A DNA stretch of 64,000 bases. Source: Gemmatimonas phototrophica. GTDB lineage: Bacteria > Gemmatimonadota > Gemmatimonadetes > Gemmatimonadales > Gemmatimonadaceae. The stretch spans positions 1 to 64,000 of the forward strand of contig CAMBNV010000007.1 of the NCBI GenBank assembly GCA_945869195.1, written 5' to 3'. Under the pieces are notes generated by a model that ran no database searches, was not told the origin of the DNA, and saw only the letters and a list, made by a program, of their open reading frames with translations. A program made the position numbers and the translations under genes. Positions 18,265-27,290 of the stretch are shown in pieces (position 1 is the stretch's first letter; the number at the start of each line of letters is the position of its first letter).

Positions 18265-20415
18265 ATGTCACTGACTGTGCGCACGACTCTCGTCTGGTTC
18301 CTCGGCGTCTCGCTACTGGGACGGCCCCTTGGCGCGCAGGCCCGGCCGGACACGACACGCCACGATAGCACCTCCGCCCGGCCGCTCGGGGTCGTACGCG
18401 TCGATGCAGTCCGTACCACGGAGAGTGCCGATCGGCTCCCGTGGGCCGTGAGTACGCTCGACGGAGCGGCGCTGCGACGGGGCCAGGCCACACTCGGCCT
18501 AGACGAAGCCGTCGCGAGTCTGCCGGGTGTCGTCGTGTCCAATCGCTACAACTACGCCCTCGATCAGCGGCTCAGCATCCGCGGCGCGGGGAGCCGTGCC
18601 AACTTCGGTCTGCGCGGAGTGAAAGTGCTGCTCGACGGCATCCCGCAGTCATTGCCGGACGGGCAGAGCCAACTGACCAACGTCGATCTCGCGTCGATTG
18701 CTCGCGTCGAGGTGCTGCGCGGCGCCGCCTCGTCACTCCACGGCAATGGATCGGGTGGCGTCCTCTCCTTTACGACTGACCTTGCCGCGCCCGACCGGCT
18801 GCGTGCAGGCGTGCGCGCGACGTCGGGGTCGTTCGGACTGCGCAAGCTTCAACTCCTCACGAGCGGCCGCACCGGCCCACTCGTGGGCGCGGTCTCAGCG
18901 TCGCGCACCACGGTCGACGGCTTCCGACAGTACAGCGCGGCGGACCTGCGACAGTTGGGCGGTGCGATCGATCAGGCGCTAAACGATCGCGTGACGCTGT
19001 CGTGGCGTGCCGGTGTGGCCGAGACGCCGCTCGCGCTCAATCCGGGCGCGCTCACAGCGGCAGAGTATGCGCTCAACCCCGACACCGCCGCGCTGAACAA
19101 CACCCGACGCGGTGCGCAGCGCGCCGTGTCACAGCGCTACGCCTCGTTTCGCGCGCATCGGGACGATGGCCCCCTCACGTGGAGCGCGAGCGTCTTCGGA
19201 CAGCGGCGCTTCATCGACAACCCACTCGCGACGGCGCCGCCCGCACCCGCAGGCGCGACGAATGGCGTGCGGAACACCATTGACCGGCGCGTGACGGGCC
19301 TCAGGCTCGACGCGTCACGCCTGATCGACCGAGCGTGGGATCCACGCCTCTCGCTGGGTCTCGACGTCCAGCGGTCGCACGACGTGCGGCGCAACGAGCG
19401 TACGACCGGGGGCCTGATTGTCGCGCCGACCGATACGACCTTCCTGTTCCAGGGCGAGACCGTGGTGAGTGTCGGGCCCTCGGCGCAGCTGCAGCTCTCG
19501 CCGTCGCCGAACGTCGCACTGAGCGTGGGCGCGCGGTGGGATCGCCTCTCGTTCGGCGTCGAGGACCACTTCCCCGGCGACGGAGATGACGACAGCGGCG
19601 TGCGGGTGATGACCGCAGCGAGTGGTCATGCGGGAGCGGTCTGGCTGGTCGCGACCGCGTTCAGTCCGTATGTGAACGTCGGCACCGCATTTGAGACGCC
19701 AACCACGACCGAGCTCAACTCGCGCGAGGACGGACTCGGCGGCTTCAACGACGAGCTCGGTCCGCAACGCATCGTCTCGGCGGAGGTTGGCGTGCGCGGC
19801 CGTTTCGGCCCGCGGCTTTCCTACGAGGTCGCGTACTTCGATTCGCGCGCGCGTGATGCGATTGTGCAGTACTTGGAGTCCGCCGGTCGCGCCTATTTCC
19901 GCAACGCTGGTCGCACGCGGAGCCATGGTCTCGAACTCGGCGTTGCCGCGGTGGTCACGCCCTGGCTCACCATGCGCGGCGCCTACACGGGCGGCGACCA
20001 TCGTTTCGTCGAGTATCGCATCCCCTCGGGGTCGCTCCCGGTGCCCGCCCGCGACACCCTCGACGGCAACAGGCTCGCGGGCATTCCGGCGTACAGTTGG
20101 CGTGTTGCTCTGCAGATCGCAGCGGGGGGGATCATCGTCGACACCGAACGCTCGATGCAGGGGGCGTCGTGGGGCAACGACGCGAACACAGTGCGAGTGG
20201 GGGATTGGGGGCGCGGTCAGGTGAATGTCCGCGCGTCGTGGCGCGGCGACCTGATCGGTCACATCGTCGAGCCATTCGTCGCGCTCCAGAACGCGCTCAA
20301 CGAGCGCTATTTCGGAGCGGTGACCCTCAACGGATTCGGCGGCCGTGTATTCGAACCGGCGCCTGGACGCAACTGGTATGCGGGTGTCGAAATCAGCCTT
20401 CCCATCATTCGGTAA
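18265..20415 (+). CDS. TonB-dependent outer membrane receptor
   Basis: This 716-residue protein has a signal peptide ending near LGAQA, a plug domain and a 22-strand-type barrel. The plug is clear: an early region with VVRVDAVRTTES, then LDEAVASLPGVVVSNRYNYALDQRLSIRGAG, GVKVLLDGIPQSLPDG and IARVEVLRGAASSLHGNGSGGV. The C-terminal half has alternating barrel strands with Ser/Arg/Thr-rich loops and ends in a hydrophobic beta strand. It most resembles FecA-like siderophore or metal-complex receptors, but the ligand cannot be told. No TonB/ExbBD or periplasmic binding genes lie in the window. It follows the tandem kinase by 30 bases but seems to have its own promoter. Confidence 0.9.
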   Translation: MSLTVRTTLVWFLGVSLLGRPLGAQARPDTTRHDSTSARPLGVVRVDAVRTTESADRLPWAVSTLDGAALRRGQATLGLDEAVASLPGVVVSNRYNYALDQRLSIRGAGSRANFGLRGVKVLLDGIPQSLPDGQSQLTNVDLASIARVEVLRGAASSLHGNGSGGVLSFTTDLAAPDRLRAGVRATSGSFGLRKLQLLTSGRTGPLVGAVSASRTTVDGFRQYSAADLRQLGGAIDQALNDRVTLSWRAGVAETPLALNPGALTAAEYALNPDTAALNNTRRGAQRAVSQRYASFRAHRDDGPLTWSASVFGQRRFIDNPLATAPPAPAGATNGVRNTIDRRVTGLRLDASRLIDRAWDPRLSLGLDVQRSHDVRRNERTTGGLIVAPTDTTFLFQGETVVSVGPSAQLQLSPSPNVALSVGARWDRLSFGVEDHFPGDGDDDSGVRVMTAASGHAGAVWLVATAFSPYVNVGTAFETPTTTELNSREDGLGGFNDELGPQRIVSAEVGVRGRFGPRLSYEVAYFDSRARDAIVQYLESAGRAYFRNAGRTRSHGLELGVAAVVTPWLTMRGAYTGGDHRFVEYRIPSGSLPVPARDTLDGNRLAGIPAYSWRVALQIAAGGIIVDTERSMQGASWGNDANTVRVGDWGRGQVNVRASWRGDLIGHIVEPFVALQNALNERYFGAVTLNGFGGRVFEPAPGRNWYAGVEISLPIIR

Positions 20416-20431
20416 TCGCGCCCGCGCGGCC

Positions 20432-20465
20432 GGTGAATAAGGGATGGTGACCGATTAGATTCACC
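20432..20465 (+). promoter_or_regulatory. Promoter region of the SET gene with an inverted repeat
   Basis: Arms GGTGAAT (20432-20438) and ATTCACC (20459-20465) are perfect inverted repeats with centres 27 bases apart. The right arm overlaps TAGATT (20456-20461), a putative -10 that ends 8 bases before the ATG at 20470. The arms could be an operator or form a hairpin; the sequence alone does not decide. Confidence 0.4.
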
Positions 20466-20469
20466 AGTT

Positions 20470-21063
20470 ATGACCAAGCCACTCGCATTCCAAGTCCTCG
20501 ACTCCCCCATTTCAGGGAGGGGCGCCTTCGCCATTCGCGCCATCAAAAAGGGTGAACGCCTCGTCGAATACACGGGGGAGCGGATTCCTCACCCCGTCGC
20601 CGACGAACGGTACGATGACGACGCGATGGACGAGCACCACACCTTCCTGTTCACGGTCTCCAGTCGCACCGTGCTCGACGCGTCGCGTGGCGGCAACGAG
20701 GCACGCTTCATCAACCACTCGTGCGCGCCCAACTGCGAGTCAGAGATCGAGAAGGGCCGCGTCTACATCTTCGCGCTGCGCGATATCAAGGACGGCGAGG
20801 AGTTGCACTACGACTATGCCTACGAGCGCAGTGGAGAAGAGACGGAGAGGGAAGAAGCGCAGTACCGGTGCCGCTGCGGCACCAAGATCTGCCGCGGTTC
20901 GATCATGGAGCCCAGGGCCGACTACGAGAAGCGGGTGCGCACGAAGAAGCGGAAGCTGACGCTCGCGCGGCGCGAGCGCGACAAAGCGAAGGACCTCTAC
21001 GCCTTGAGCCACGCCACGCGGCGATCGGTGACCAAGGCGAAGAAGAAGGCGACTGGGCGGTAG
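20470..21063 (+). CDS. Bacterial SET-domain protein lysine methyltransferase
   Basis: This 197-residue cytoplasmic protein is a near-complete SET domain. It has the N-terminal SGRGAFAIRAIKKGE, the cofactor and knot motif RFINHSCAPNC (79-89), and the catalytic-tyrosine region ELHYDYAYE (111-119). A post-SET zinc motif follows with Cys134, Cys136 and Cys141, completed by Cys85 or Cys89 in known structures. The last 40 residues are rich in Lys and Arg and may bind nucleic acid or a substrate protein. The family transfers methyl groups from S-adenosylmethionine to lysines. Bacterial targets are mostly unknown. No histone-like gene is nearby. It has its own putative leaderless start (TAGATT 8 bases upstream). 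Confidence 0.9.
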   Translation: MTKPLAFQVLDSPISGRGAFAIRAIKKGERLVEYTGERIPHPVADERYDDDAMDEHHTFLFTVSSRTVLDASRGGNEARFINHSCAPNCESEIEKGRVYIFALRDIKDGEELHYDYAYERSGEETEREEAQYRCRCGTKICRGSIMEPRADYEKRVRTKKRKLTLARRERDKAKDLYALSHATRRSVTKAKKKATGR

Positions 21064-21065
21064 TC

Positions 21066-21752
21066 TCAGCGGCCCGCGGCGTAGAGCCTCACGACGCGCG
21101 CCGTCCTGATCTGGTCGAGCAACGGGAACTCCCTTGCCAGATACGCTTCGCCCTCGGCGCTAATCTTTCCCTGACTCGGCCCCTTGCCGCTGGGCATGCC
21201 CTCGCCGTACTCCGTGTACAGCGCGTCGACGACGTCGATCCCACGCACCACCTCGCCGATCGGCGCGAAGCGCATACCGTCGAGGCGCGCATTGTCCCGG
21301 AGATTTACGAAGAGTTGAACGGTGCGGGTGTTCGCTCCGCCGGCCGCGAACGAGACGGTGCCGCGGCGATTGCTCTCGCGCACGGTGTCGTCGGGAATTG
21401 TCCGCGCACTCCATCGCGTGCTCAGGGTGGTATCAGCCGCGATGCCCCACTGCACCACGAAGCCACGCAGTGCGCGAAAGAAGCGCGCCCCATCGTAGTA
21501 GCCCGCGGCCACCGCCTCGGCGACGCGCGGCGCGCCCTGCGGGGCCCAGCTGGGCCGGAGCATGACGTCGATGTCGCCCTTGCTCGTCGCGAACCTCACG
21601 AGGATCGAGTCGGCCGCAGCGATTGTCGCGGAGTCGGGCGGGTTTTGCAACGTCGGCCTGGGCTCCGGTGCGGCCGGTGTCCGGCTCGCAGGCCCGCAGG
21701 CGACGAGAACGGCGAGAGCAGCCGAGCAGAGGAACGCGCGAGGACGGATCAC
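21066..21752 (-). CDS. Cyclophilin-type peptidyl-prolyl isomerase, lipoprotein
   Basis: This 228-residue protein has a lipoprotein signal (hydrophobic core and lipobox LVAC) and a cyclophilin domain from about residue 50. Recognisable pieces are RFATSKGDIDVML, YYDGARFFRALRGFVVQWG (active-site Arg and Phe region), RGTVSFAAGG, TVQLFVNLRDN and FAPIGEVVRGIDVVD. It should sit in the envelope and help fold exported proteins by proline isomerisation. GTG 21752 overlaps the stop of the upstream gene by 4 bases (GTGA), so the pair is one transcript. It converges with the SET gene with only 2 bases between them. Confidence 0.88.
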   Translation of the reverse strand: MIRPRAFLCSAALAVLVACGPASRTPAAPEPRPTLQNPPDSATIAAADSILVRFATSKGDIDVMLRPSWAPQGAPRVAEAVAAGYYDGARFFRALRGFVVQWGIAADTTLSTRWSARTIPDDTVRESNRRGTVSFAAGGANTRTVQLFVNLRDNARLDGMRFAPIGEVVRGIDVVDALYTEYGEGMPSGKGPSQGKISAEGEAYLAREFPLLDQIRTARVVRLYAAGR

Positions 21753-22225
21753 AGGATGTCGTTCGTGAGTTGGAGGCGAAGCACGCGCCGCCGCTCCACG
21801 GCGCCGTTCCTATAGTCGAACGGCAACGAGAGGCGCTGTGGGCCCTCGAGCGTCCCGTTCAGCATGCGCACGCCTTTCGTCTCGCTCGTCGAGTCGGTGA
21901 TGAAGCGGATCTCCTGCCCCGTCACTTCGTATCGGCCAGTGACGGTCATCGATTGGATCGGCGCGCTGCGGACGCGTCCACGCGCGTCTGCCGTCGTGAG
22001 CGACCGCTTGAATCGCACCGCCGCACGGAACTTATTCCCCGCGCGCAGCGAAAGCACCATCCGCTCGAACTCCACAAGGTAGATCGTGCCGTCGGTGTCA
22101 CTCACGCGGTCGGCGAGCGGTAGCGGCGCGTCGTCGATCTTCAGGGCGAGGTAGGAGCCGACGGCCTGTGTCCAGGCCTCTGACGGAACGGCGAGTGCGA
22201 GGGCGGCAATGAGTGCGAAGCGCAT
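21749..22225 (-). CDS. Small exported protein of unknown function
   Basis: The 158-residue product has a signal peptide (MRFALIAALALAVPSEAWTQA) and a mature domain that looks all-beta, with alternating strands such as RYEVTGQEIRFITD and RRVLRLQLT. It may be a small lipocalin-like or beta-barrel domain; I do not recognise a family. It is the first gene of a two-gene transcript with the cyclophilin. The ATG at 22225 has TAGCTT 6 bases upstream and no Shine-Dalgarno sequence. Confidence 0.7.
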   Translation of the reverse strand: MRFALIAALALAVPSEAWTQAVGSYLALKIDDAPLPLADRVSDTDGTIYLVEFERMVLSLRAGNKFRAAVRFKRSLTTADARGRVRSAPIQSMTVTGRYEVTGQEIRFITDSTSETKGVRMLNGTLEGPQRLSLPFDYRNGAVERRRVLRLQLTNDIL

Positions 22226-22231
22226 CTGTCG

Positions 22232-22237
22232 AAGCTA
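22232..22237 (-). promoter_or_regulatory. Putative -10 element of a leaderless promoter
   Basis: TAGCTT on the minus strand ends 6 bases before the ATG at 22225. A weak -35 (TTCCAC, 3 of 6 matches) lies 17 bases further upstream. Confidence 0.5.
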
Positions 22238-22336
22238 CGGGGACGGGAGCGGGCGTGGAAGTCGCGCGCGATGGAACGACGTCCGGCGCGCCATTCCGAT
22301 ACCGAGTTGCGCTCGCTGTGGCTGATGGTAGGCCCC

Positions 22337-23854
22337 ATGCTCGCCGCCATACATGCCGCCGCCGTCCTCGGGATCGAAGCCTTCGCGGTCACCGTCGAGG
22401 TCGACGCCGCCCCCGGTCTTCCAGGATGGACGATGGTCGGGCTGCCCTCGGGCAGCGTGAAGGAGGCGCGCGAACGCGTCGCCGCCGCGCTCGTGAATGC
22501 CGGGTTCGTGCTCCCGCCGCGCCGCTGGACCGTGAATCTCTCCCCCGCCGATGTGCGAAAGGAGGGCACGGCCTTCGATCTGCCGATTGCGATAGGCGTG
22601 CTCGTGGCGAGCGGGCAACTCGATGCCGCGGCGACGGCGGACCTTCTCTTCGCGGGCGAGCTCGGACTCGACGGCACGGTCCGACCGATTCGCGGCGCCC
22701 TGCCGCTGGCGCGGGCCGCGCGCGACGCGGGCGCGCGCGCGCTCGTGCTCCCCGCCGCGAACGCGCCCGAGGCGTCGCTCCTGCGAGAGGTGCGGCTCGC
22801 GCCCTGCTCCACACTTCGAGCGCTCGTCGACGCCCTGCGCGCCGGCCGCCTCCCGGAAGCGCCGATTGGGCCGACACCCCATGACCCGGCACCTGATACG
22901 GACTTCGCGGAGGTGGTCGGGCAGCGCGTTGCCAAGCGCGCGCTCGAAATTGCGGCGGCGGGCGGCCATAACCTGTTCCTTGTGGGGCCGCCTGGGGCGG
23001 GGAAGACGATGCTCGCCCGCCGCCTCACGTCGATCCTCCCGCCGCTCGACGACAACGCGCTGCTCGAGGTGGTCGCCGTGCACTCCGTTGGCGGGATCCT
23101 GCCGGCCGGCGCCGTGCCGGTGCGCACCCCGCCGTTTCGCGCGCCGCATCACACCATCAGTCTCGCCGGGCTCATCGGCGGCGGACCGGGGCCGCGTCCT
23201 GGCGAAGTGAGCCTCGCGCACCGCGGCGTGCTCTTTCTCGACGAGATGCTCGAACTCCCGCGCTACGTGCTCGACGCGATGCGTCAGCCGCTCGAGGACG
23301 CGCGGGTGGTGATCGCACGCGCCGCGCACGCGGTCGCCTTTCCGGCGCGTTTCCTCCTCGTGGGAGCGGCCAACCCCTGTTCATGCGGCTTCGACGGCGA
23401 TCCCTCTGGGCGCTGTCGCTGCTCCGCCGCCGACGTTGCGCGTTACCGCGCGCGACTCTCGGGACCGCTCGCCGACCGCATCGACCTGCATGTGCGGGTC
23501 GGCGCCGTCGCGCTCGCGGATCTCAGTCAGCTCGGGCGCGAGGAGTCGAGCGCGTCGATTCGCGCGCGCGTCAACGCGGCGTGCGAACGCCAGCGCATTC
23601 GCTATCGCGTCCTTCCCGGCGTGCGCTGTAACGCCGAGGCGCCCGGACGATGGCTGCAGTCGCATGCCGCCCTCACCGACCCCGCGCGCGAACTCCTCGG
23701 CACCGCCGCCGAAAAGCTCCGACTCTCGGCGCGCGCGTATCATCGCACGCTCCGCGTGGCGCGCACGGTCGCCGATCTCGCGGGTGATGAGCAGGTCGAT
23801 CCAGGTGCGCTCGCCGAGGCGCTGATGTTCCGACCGGCCGTCGATACGCCCTGA
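22337..23854 (+). CDS. YifB/ComM family Mg chelatase-like AAA+ ATPase
   Basis: This 505-residue protein has an N-terminal Lon-protease-like fold (LAAIHAAAVLGIEAFAVTVEVDAAPGLPG, VKEARERV) and a central AAA+ module. The ATPase shows Walker A (GPPGAGKT) and Walker B (LFLDEM). A Cys cluster (NPCSCGFDG, CRCS) precedes ARLSGPLADRIDLHV, and the conserved C-terminal Mg_chelatase_C part follows. ATG 22337 gives the family start; an in-frame ATG lies at 22325 and the open frame extends to 22271. ComM in Vibrio is a branch-migration helicase used in natural transformation; the same role here is only possible. No other competence genes are nearby. Confidence 0.9.
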   Translation: MLAAIHAAAVLGIEAFAVTVEVDAAPGLPGWTMVGLPSGSVKEARERVAAALVNAGFVLPPRRWTVNLSPADVRKEGTAFDLPIAIGVLVASGQLDAAATADLLFAGELGLDGTVRPIRGALPLARAARDAGARALVLPAANAPEASLLREVRLAPCSTLRALVDALRAGRLPEAPIGPTPHDPAPDTDFAEVVGQRVAKRALEIAAAGGHNLFLVGPPGAGKTMLARRLTSILPPLDDNALLEVVAVHSVGGILPAGAVPVRTPPFRAPHHTISLAGLIGGGPGPRPGEVSLAHRGVLFLDEMLELPRYVLDAMRQPLEDARVVIARAAHAVAFPARFLLVGAANPCSCGFDGDPSGRCRCSAADVARYRARLSGPLADRIDLHVRVGAVALADLSQLGREESSASIRARVNAACERQRIRYRVLPGVRCNAEAPGRWLQSHAALTDPARELLGTAAEKLRLSARAYHRTLRVARTVADLAGDEQVDPGALAEALMFRPAVDTP

Positions 23855-23879
23855 CACGGCGCGGGGTGGGCAATAGCTT
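23851..23879 (+). promoter_or_regulatory. Putative promoter of larE
   Basis: CTGACA (23851-23856, 5 of 6 matches to the -35 consensus), a 17-base spacer and TAGCTT (23874-23879) form the best promoter of the leaderless set. The ATG follows 6 bases after TAGCTT. The -35 overlaps the stop codon of the upstream gene. Confidence 0.55.
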
Positions 23880-23885
23880 TCATTG

Positions 23886-24761
23886 ATGCCGCCCGCACAC
23901 GCTCACGCGCCACTTTCCGCCTCCCCCGCCGAAGGCGCACGCGAGAAGGAGGGACGTCTCATGGGGTGGTTCCGTGCGCACGGCTCGGCCCTGATCGGCT
24001 TCTCCGGCGGTGTCGACTCGGCCTACCTCGCCTGCGTTGCGCTCGAGGCGCTCGGCGCCGCTCACGTCCTTGCGGTGATCGGCCGGAGCGCCTCATACCC
24101 CGAAGCCCAGTGGAGGCGCGCCCGCGAGGTCGCGGACCGGTTTGGAGTGCCGGTGCTCGAGGTGAACACCGACGAGCTCAACGATCCGCGCTACACCGCC
24201 AATCCCACCAATCGGTGTTACTTCTGCAAGAGTGAGCTCTGGTCACGTCTCGCGCCGCTCGCGACGGAGCGCGGGCTCGCCGTCGTCGTTGACGGGACCA
24301 ATGCGGACGACCTGAGCGATCATCGCCCGGGAGGACGCGCCGCCCGGGAGCGTGGCGTCGCGTCTCCGCTCGCGGACATCGGCCTGACCAAAGCCGAGAT
24401 CCGCGCCCTCTCGGCGGTGCGGGGCATCTCGACCTGGGATCAGCCGTCCTCGCCCTGCTTGTCGTCGCGCCTGCCGTATGGCACCGCGGTGACGCCGGAG
24501 CGCCTGCACGCCGTAGAGAGCGCCGAGGCGGCACTACGCGCGCTCGGGATCACCGGCAATCTGCGCGTCCGCTACTTCGGCGCGAGCGCGCGTGTGGAAC
24601 TCGATCCGGTCCTCGTCACCTACTGGAGCAGTGGCGAGGCGCGGGCGCGCCTCGATGACGCGGTGCGCGCGGCGGGGTTCATTGAGGTAGAGGTTGATCC
24701 TCGCGGCTTCCGCTCCGGTGCACTCAATGTGTTGGCTGGCATCACTGCGGGGGGGGGCTGA
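23886..24761 (+). CDS. larE: ATP-dependent sacrificial sulfur transferase LarE
   Basis: This 291-residue PP-loop enzyme adenylates the pyridinium dicarboxylate precursor and donates sulfur to make the nickel-pincer nucleotide cofactor of lactate racemase and relatives. Visible features are the PP-loop SGGVDSA (40-46), NRCYFCKSEL (Cys111 and Cys114), GTNADDLSDHRPG, and SPCLSSRLPYG with Cys191, the equivalent of the sulfur-donor cysteine. ATG 23886 is preferred over the TTG just before it because of the TAGCTT spacing. LarB, LarC and LarA are not in the window. The stop codon overlaps the next ATG (TGATG). Confidence 0.88.
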   Translation: MPPAHAHAPLSASPAEGAREKEGRLMGWFRAHGSALIGFSGGVDSAYLACVALEALGAAHVLAVIGRSASYPEAQWRRAREVADRFGVPVLEVNTDELNDPRYTANPTNRCYFCKSELWSRLAPLATERGLAVVVDGTNADDLSDHRPGGRAARERGVASPLADIGLTKAEIRALSAVRGISTWDQPSSPCLSSRLPYGTAVTPERLHAVESAEAALRALGITGNLRVRYFGASARVELDPVLVTYWSSGEARARLDDAVRAAGFIEVEVDPRGFRSGALNVLAGITAGGG

Positions 24762-25429
24762 TGTTCGGTTGCATCTTCCGGATGGGCTGCGCGATGGTGC
24801 TGCTCGTCGTCGGCGCGTTGGGCTGGCACTTCCGCGACGAATGGGTCCCAACGGTGAAGGCGCTGCTGACCGTCGAGGCACCGGCGACCTCGGCGGGCTG
24901 GGCCCCGATCACCGCGGCCGGTGGCACCCGCGCGAAGGAGCGGATCGCGTCGCTCGGTCGCCGCGGTGGACCCGTCTATGTGACGCTCACTCCGAGTGAG
25001 TTCGCGTCCTACGTCCTCGGCCGCTCGCCGGCGACCGCCGGCGTCATCGACACCTCGACGCGGGCGGTCGTGCAGGACGGACTGCTGTTCATTCGTACGC
25101 GCCTGCGCCTCGCCGATATCGGCGGAAAGGACGCGTTGGGGCCGGTCGCACAGCTGTTCAATGAGACCGAGACCGTCATGGTGGCGGGGACATTGGAGGT
25201 CGTGCGACCTGGACTCGGGCAGTACCGACTGAAGGAGGTCGCGGTCCGCGATCTCAAGTTGCCGCATGCGGTCGTGGGGTCGCTCGTGGGGTCGCTCGGG
25301 AAACGATGGGGGCCGACGCCGCGTCCAGACAGTCTGGCGGCCGACGGTCTCGCCGTCACGCTGCCCAGCGACGTGGTCGACCTGCGCATTGCCGACGGGC
25401 AGATCACGCTCTACAAGAGGACGCCGTGA
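24761..25429 (+). CDS. Membrane-anchored protein of unknown function
   Basis: The 222-residue protein has one hydrophobic helix near its N-terminus (CAMVLLVVGALGWHF), so it is probably anchored in the inner membrane with a periplasmic body. The body has beta-type segments and two Arg/Leu-rich repeats of similar shape. I do not recognise the family. It overlaps larE at the start (TGATG) and the NtrX-like regulator at the end (GTGA), so the three are tightly coupled, which suggests but does not prove a signalling link. Confidence 0.7.
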   Translation: MFGCIFRMGCAMVLLVVGALGWHFRDEWVPTVKALLTVEAPATSAGWAPITAAGGTRAKERIASLGRRGGPVYVTLTPSEFASYVLGRSPATAGVIDTSTRAVVQDGLLFIRTRLRLADIGGKDALGPVAQLFNETETVMVAGTLEVVRPGLGQYRLKEVAVRDLKLPHAVVGSLVGSLGKRWGPTPRPDSLAADGLAVTLPSDVVDLRIADGQITLYKRTP

Positions 25430-26796
25430 GTCGTCGTGTCCTGATCGTCGACGACGAGTCGGGTATTCGCGCCGCGCTCGCCCAGCTCCTCGAGTACGAA
25501 GGGTACGAGGTGCGCGCCGTTGCGAGCGGGAAGGCGGGGATCGCTGAGTACACGTCCTGGCGTCCGCAGCTCACCTTTCTCGACGTCAAGATGGCGGGGA
25601 TCGACGGCCTCGAAACCCTCAAGCGTCTGCGGGCCACCGACCCCGCGGCCGTCGTCGTGATGATCTCGGGGCACGCGAGCATTCAGGACGCGGTCGAGGC
25701 GACCCATATGGGCGCGTACGACATCCTCGAAAAACCGCTCGATACCGACCGCATCCTGGTCACCCTGCGCAACGCGATCGGCCATCTCGACCTCCGCGAG
25801 GAGAACGATCGGCTCCGCGCCAAGGTCGAGAAGCACGGTGAAATTGTCGGACGCTCTGCACCAGTGCGTGCGCTCGTCGACCAGATTGCGCGCGTCGCAG
25901 GGACGGCGGCGCGCGTGCTCATCACCGGTGAGAACGGGACGGGCAAGGAACTCGTCGCGCGCGCGGTGCATGCGCAGTCGACGCGGGTCAAAGGGCCGTT
26001 CATCGAGGTGAACTGCGCCGCAATCCCGTCGGAGCTCATCGAGAGTGAACTCTTCGGGCACATGAAAGGCTCCTTCACCGGCGCGATTCAGGACCGGGCG
26101 GGCAAGTTCGAACAGGCCGACGGCGGAACAATCTTCCTCGACGAGATTGGCGACATGTCGCTCGCCGCGCAGGCGAAGGTCCTCCGCGTGCTGCAGGACG
26201 GCGAGGTCACGCGCATCGGCGGGCAAAAGACGCGCAAAGTCGATGTCCGGGTGCTCGCCGCGACGAATAAGCGGCTCGAGGAGGAGATTCCCGCGGGGCG
26301 GTTTCGCGAGGACCTCTTCTACCGTCTCAATGTCGTGCCAATCGTCGTTCCTCCGCTTCGCGAACGTCGCGACGACCTCCCGATGCTCGTTGAGCATTTC
26401 GTGCAGCGGCTGTCGATCGAGGGCACGGCGCCGATCAGGAGCATCGAGGCCGCAGCGCTCGATCGGCTCTCGGCCCACGACTGGCCAGGCAACATCCGCG
26501 AACTGCGCAACACCGTCGAGCGTCTGCTGATCCTCGCGCGCGGCCCCCGGGTGACCGCCGACGATGTTGATCGCCTCGTGGGCGGGCGTGTGGGAGAAGG
26601 GCAGGACGGACTCGGCGGTCTCGCGCGATATAAGACTTACGAGCAGTTCAAGCTCGCGGCCGAGCGCGCGTTCCTGCTCGTGAAGTTGCGGCAGTTCGAC
26701 TGGAATGTGGCGGAGACCGCGCGAGTGCTCGACATGCCGCGCTCCAACCTCTACAAGAAGATCGAGCGCCATGGACTGGCGCGGGAGCAGGGATGA
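25426..26796 (+). CDS. Sigma-54-dependent response regulator, NtrX-like
   Basis: This 456-residue transcription activator has three parts. Residues 1-120 are a receiver domain (LIVDDESG, phosphoacceptor Asp in FLDVKM, Lys in ILEKPL). Residues about 135-370 are an AAA+ domain with Walker A GENGTGKE, the sigma-54 contact loop as GSFTGA rather than GAFTGA, and [12 protein letters not shown] Fis-type helix-turn-helix ends the protein ([24 protein letters not shown]). The HGEIVGRS linker and GSFTGA are usual for NtrX. GTG 25426 overlaps the preceding stop (GTGA). The likely sensor is the NtrY-like kinase at 12409-16452, 9 kb away. No -24/-12 promoter was recognised in the window. Confidence 0.9.
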   Translation: MSRRVLIVDDESGIRAALAQLLEYEGYEVRAVASGKAGIAEYTSWRPQLTFLDVKMAGIDGLETLKRLRATDPAAVVVMISGHASIQDAVEATHMGAYDILEKPLDTDRILVTLRNAIGHLDLREENDRLRAKVEKHGEIVGRSAPVRALVDQIARVAGTAARVLITGENGTGKELVARAVHAQSTRVKGPFIEVNCAAIPSELIESELFGHMKGSFTGAIQDRAGKFEQADGGTIFLDEIGDMSLAAQAKVLRVLQDGEVTRIGGQKTRKVDVRVLAATNKRLEEEIPAGRFREDLFYRLNVVPIVVPPLRERRDDLPMLVEHFVQRLSIEGTAPIRSIEAAALDRLSAHDWPGNIRELRNTVERLLILARGPRVTADDVDRLVGGRVGEGQDGLGGLARYKTYEQFKLAAERAFLLVKLRQFDWNVAETARVLDMPRSNLYKKIERHGLAREQG

Positions 26797-27239
26797 CCGA
26801 CCGAAACTGGGACGCCGAACTCACGAAGATCGACCGGCAGATGGAGCAGGTCAGCGACGAGGCAATCTTCCCCACCAAGCAGGCAGGCACGCCAGCGGCG
26901 AAGACCGCCCTCGCCGAGGTCCAGGGGAGCACGAGCACCTTCGGTGTCTTCGCCCGGCTCACGCTCACGGTCGCCCTTGGTGTGGGCATGGTCTTCTGGC
27001 CCTATTCGGCGCGCTGCGGGATTGGTCTTGCGGCCTACCTCGCCGCGGTCGGGGCGCTGGTGGTCAGCGGCGTCTGGTCGAGCATCTGGACCTTCCGGCA
27101 TCGGTCGGGGCGAGCGCACACGCTCGCGCTATTGCTCGTGCTCTGGGGGCTCGTGCTTGGCGCGGTCGACGTCTTGCCGCGTTCCGGCTATGCGACACCC
27201 ACCGCGGCGCATCCGACGGGGTGGGCCTGCGCGGAGTGA
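26793..27239 (+). CDS. Small membrane protein of unknown function
   Basis: The 148-residue product has a charged N-terminal third followed by about three hydrophobic helices (LTLTVALGVGMVFWP, GLAAYLAAVGALVVSGVW, LALLLVLWGLVLGAVDVL). I do not recognise a family. Its ATG overlaps the stop of the NtrX-like gene (ATGA), so it is the last gene of the larE to regulator transcript. Confidence 0.7.
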   Translation: MTDRNWDAELTKIDRQMEQVSDEAIFPTKQAGTPAAKTALAEVQGSTSTFGVFARLTLTVALGVGMVFWPYSARCGIGLAAYLAAVGALVVSGVWSSIWTFRHRSGRAHTLALLLVLWGLVLGAVDVLPRSGYATPTAAHPTGWACAE

Positions 27240-27290
27240 GCCGAGGGCCGCGTCGACGGCGGTCCCCGGTACTCTCGGCGGCTCGGGCGT

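Noticed and set aside
22271-22336. N-terminal extension of the YifB/ComM protein
   Set aside because: The 22 extra codons have no counterpart in the family, whose members begin at the MLAAIH-type start.
25411-26772. Minus-strand frame of 453 codons
   Set aside because: It mirrors the NtrX-like gene exactly and shows no independent motifs or ribosome-binding site.
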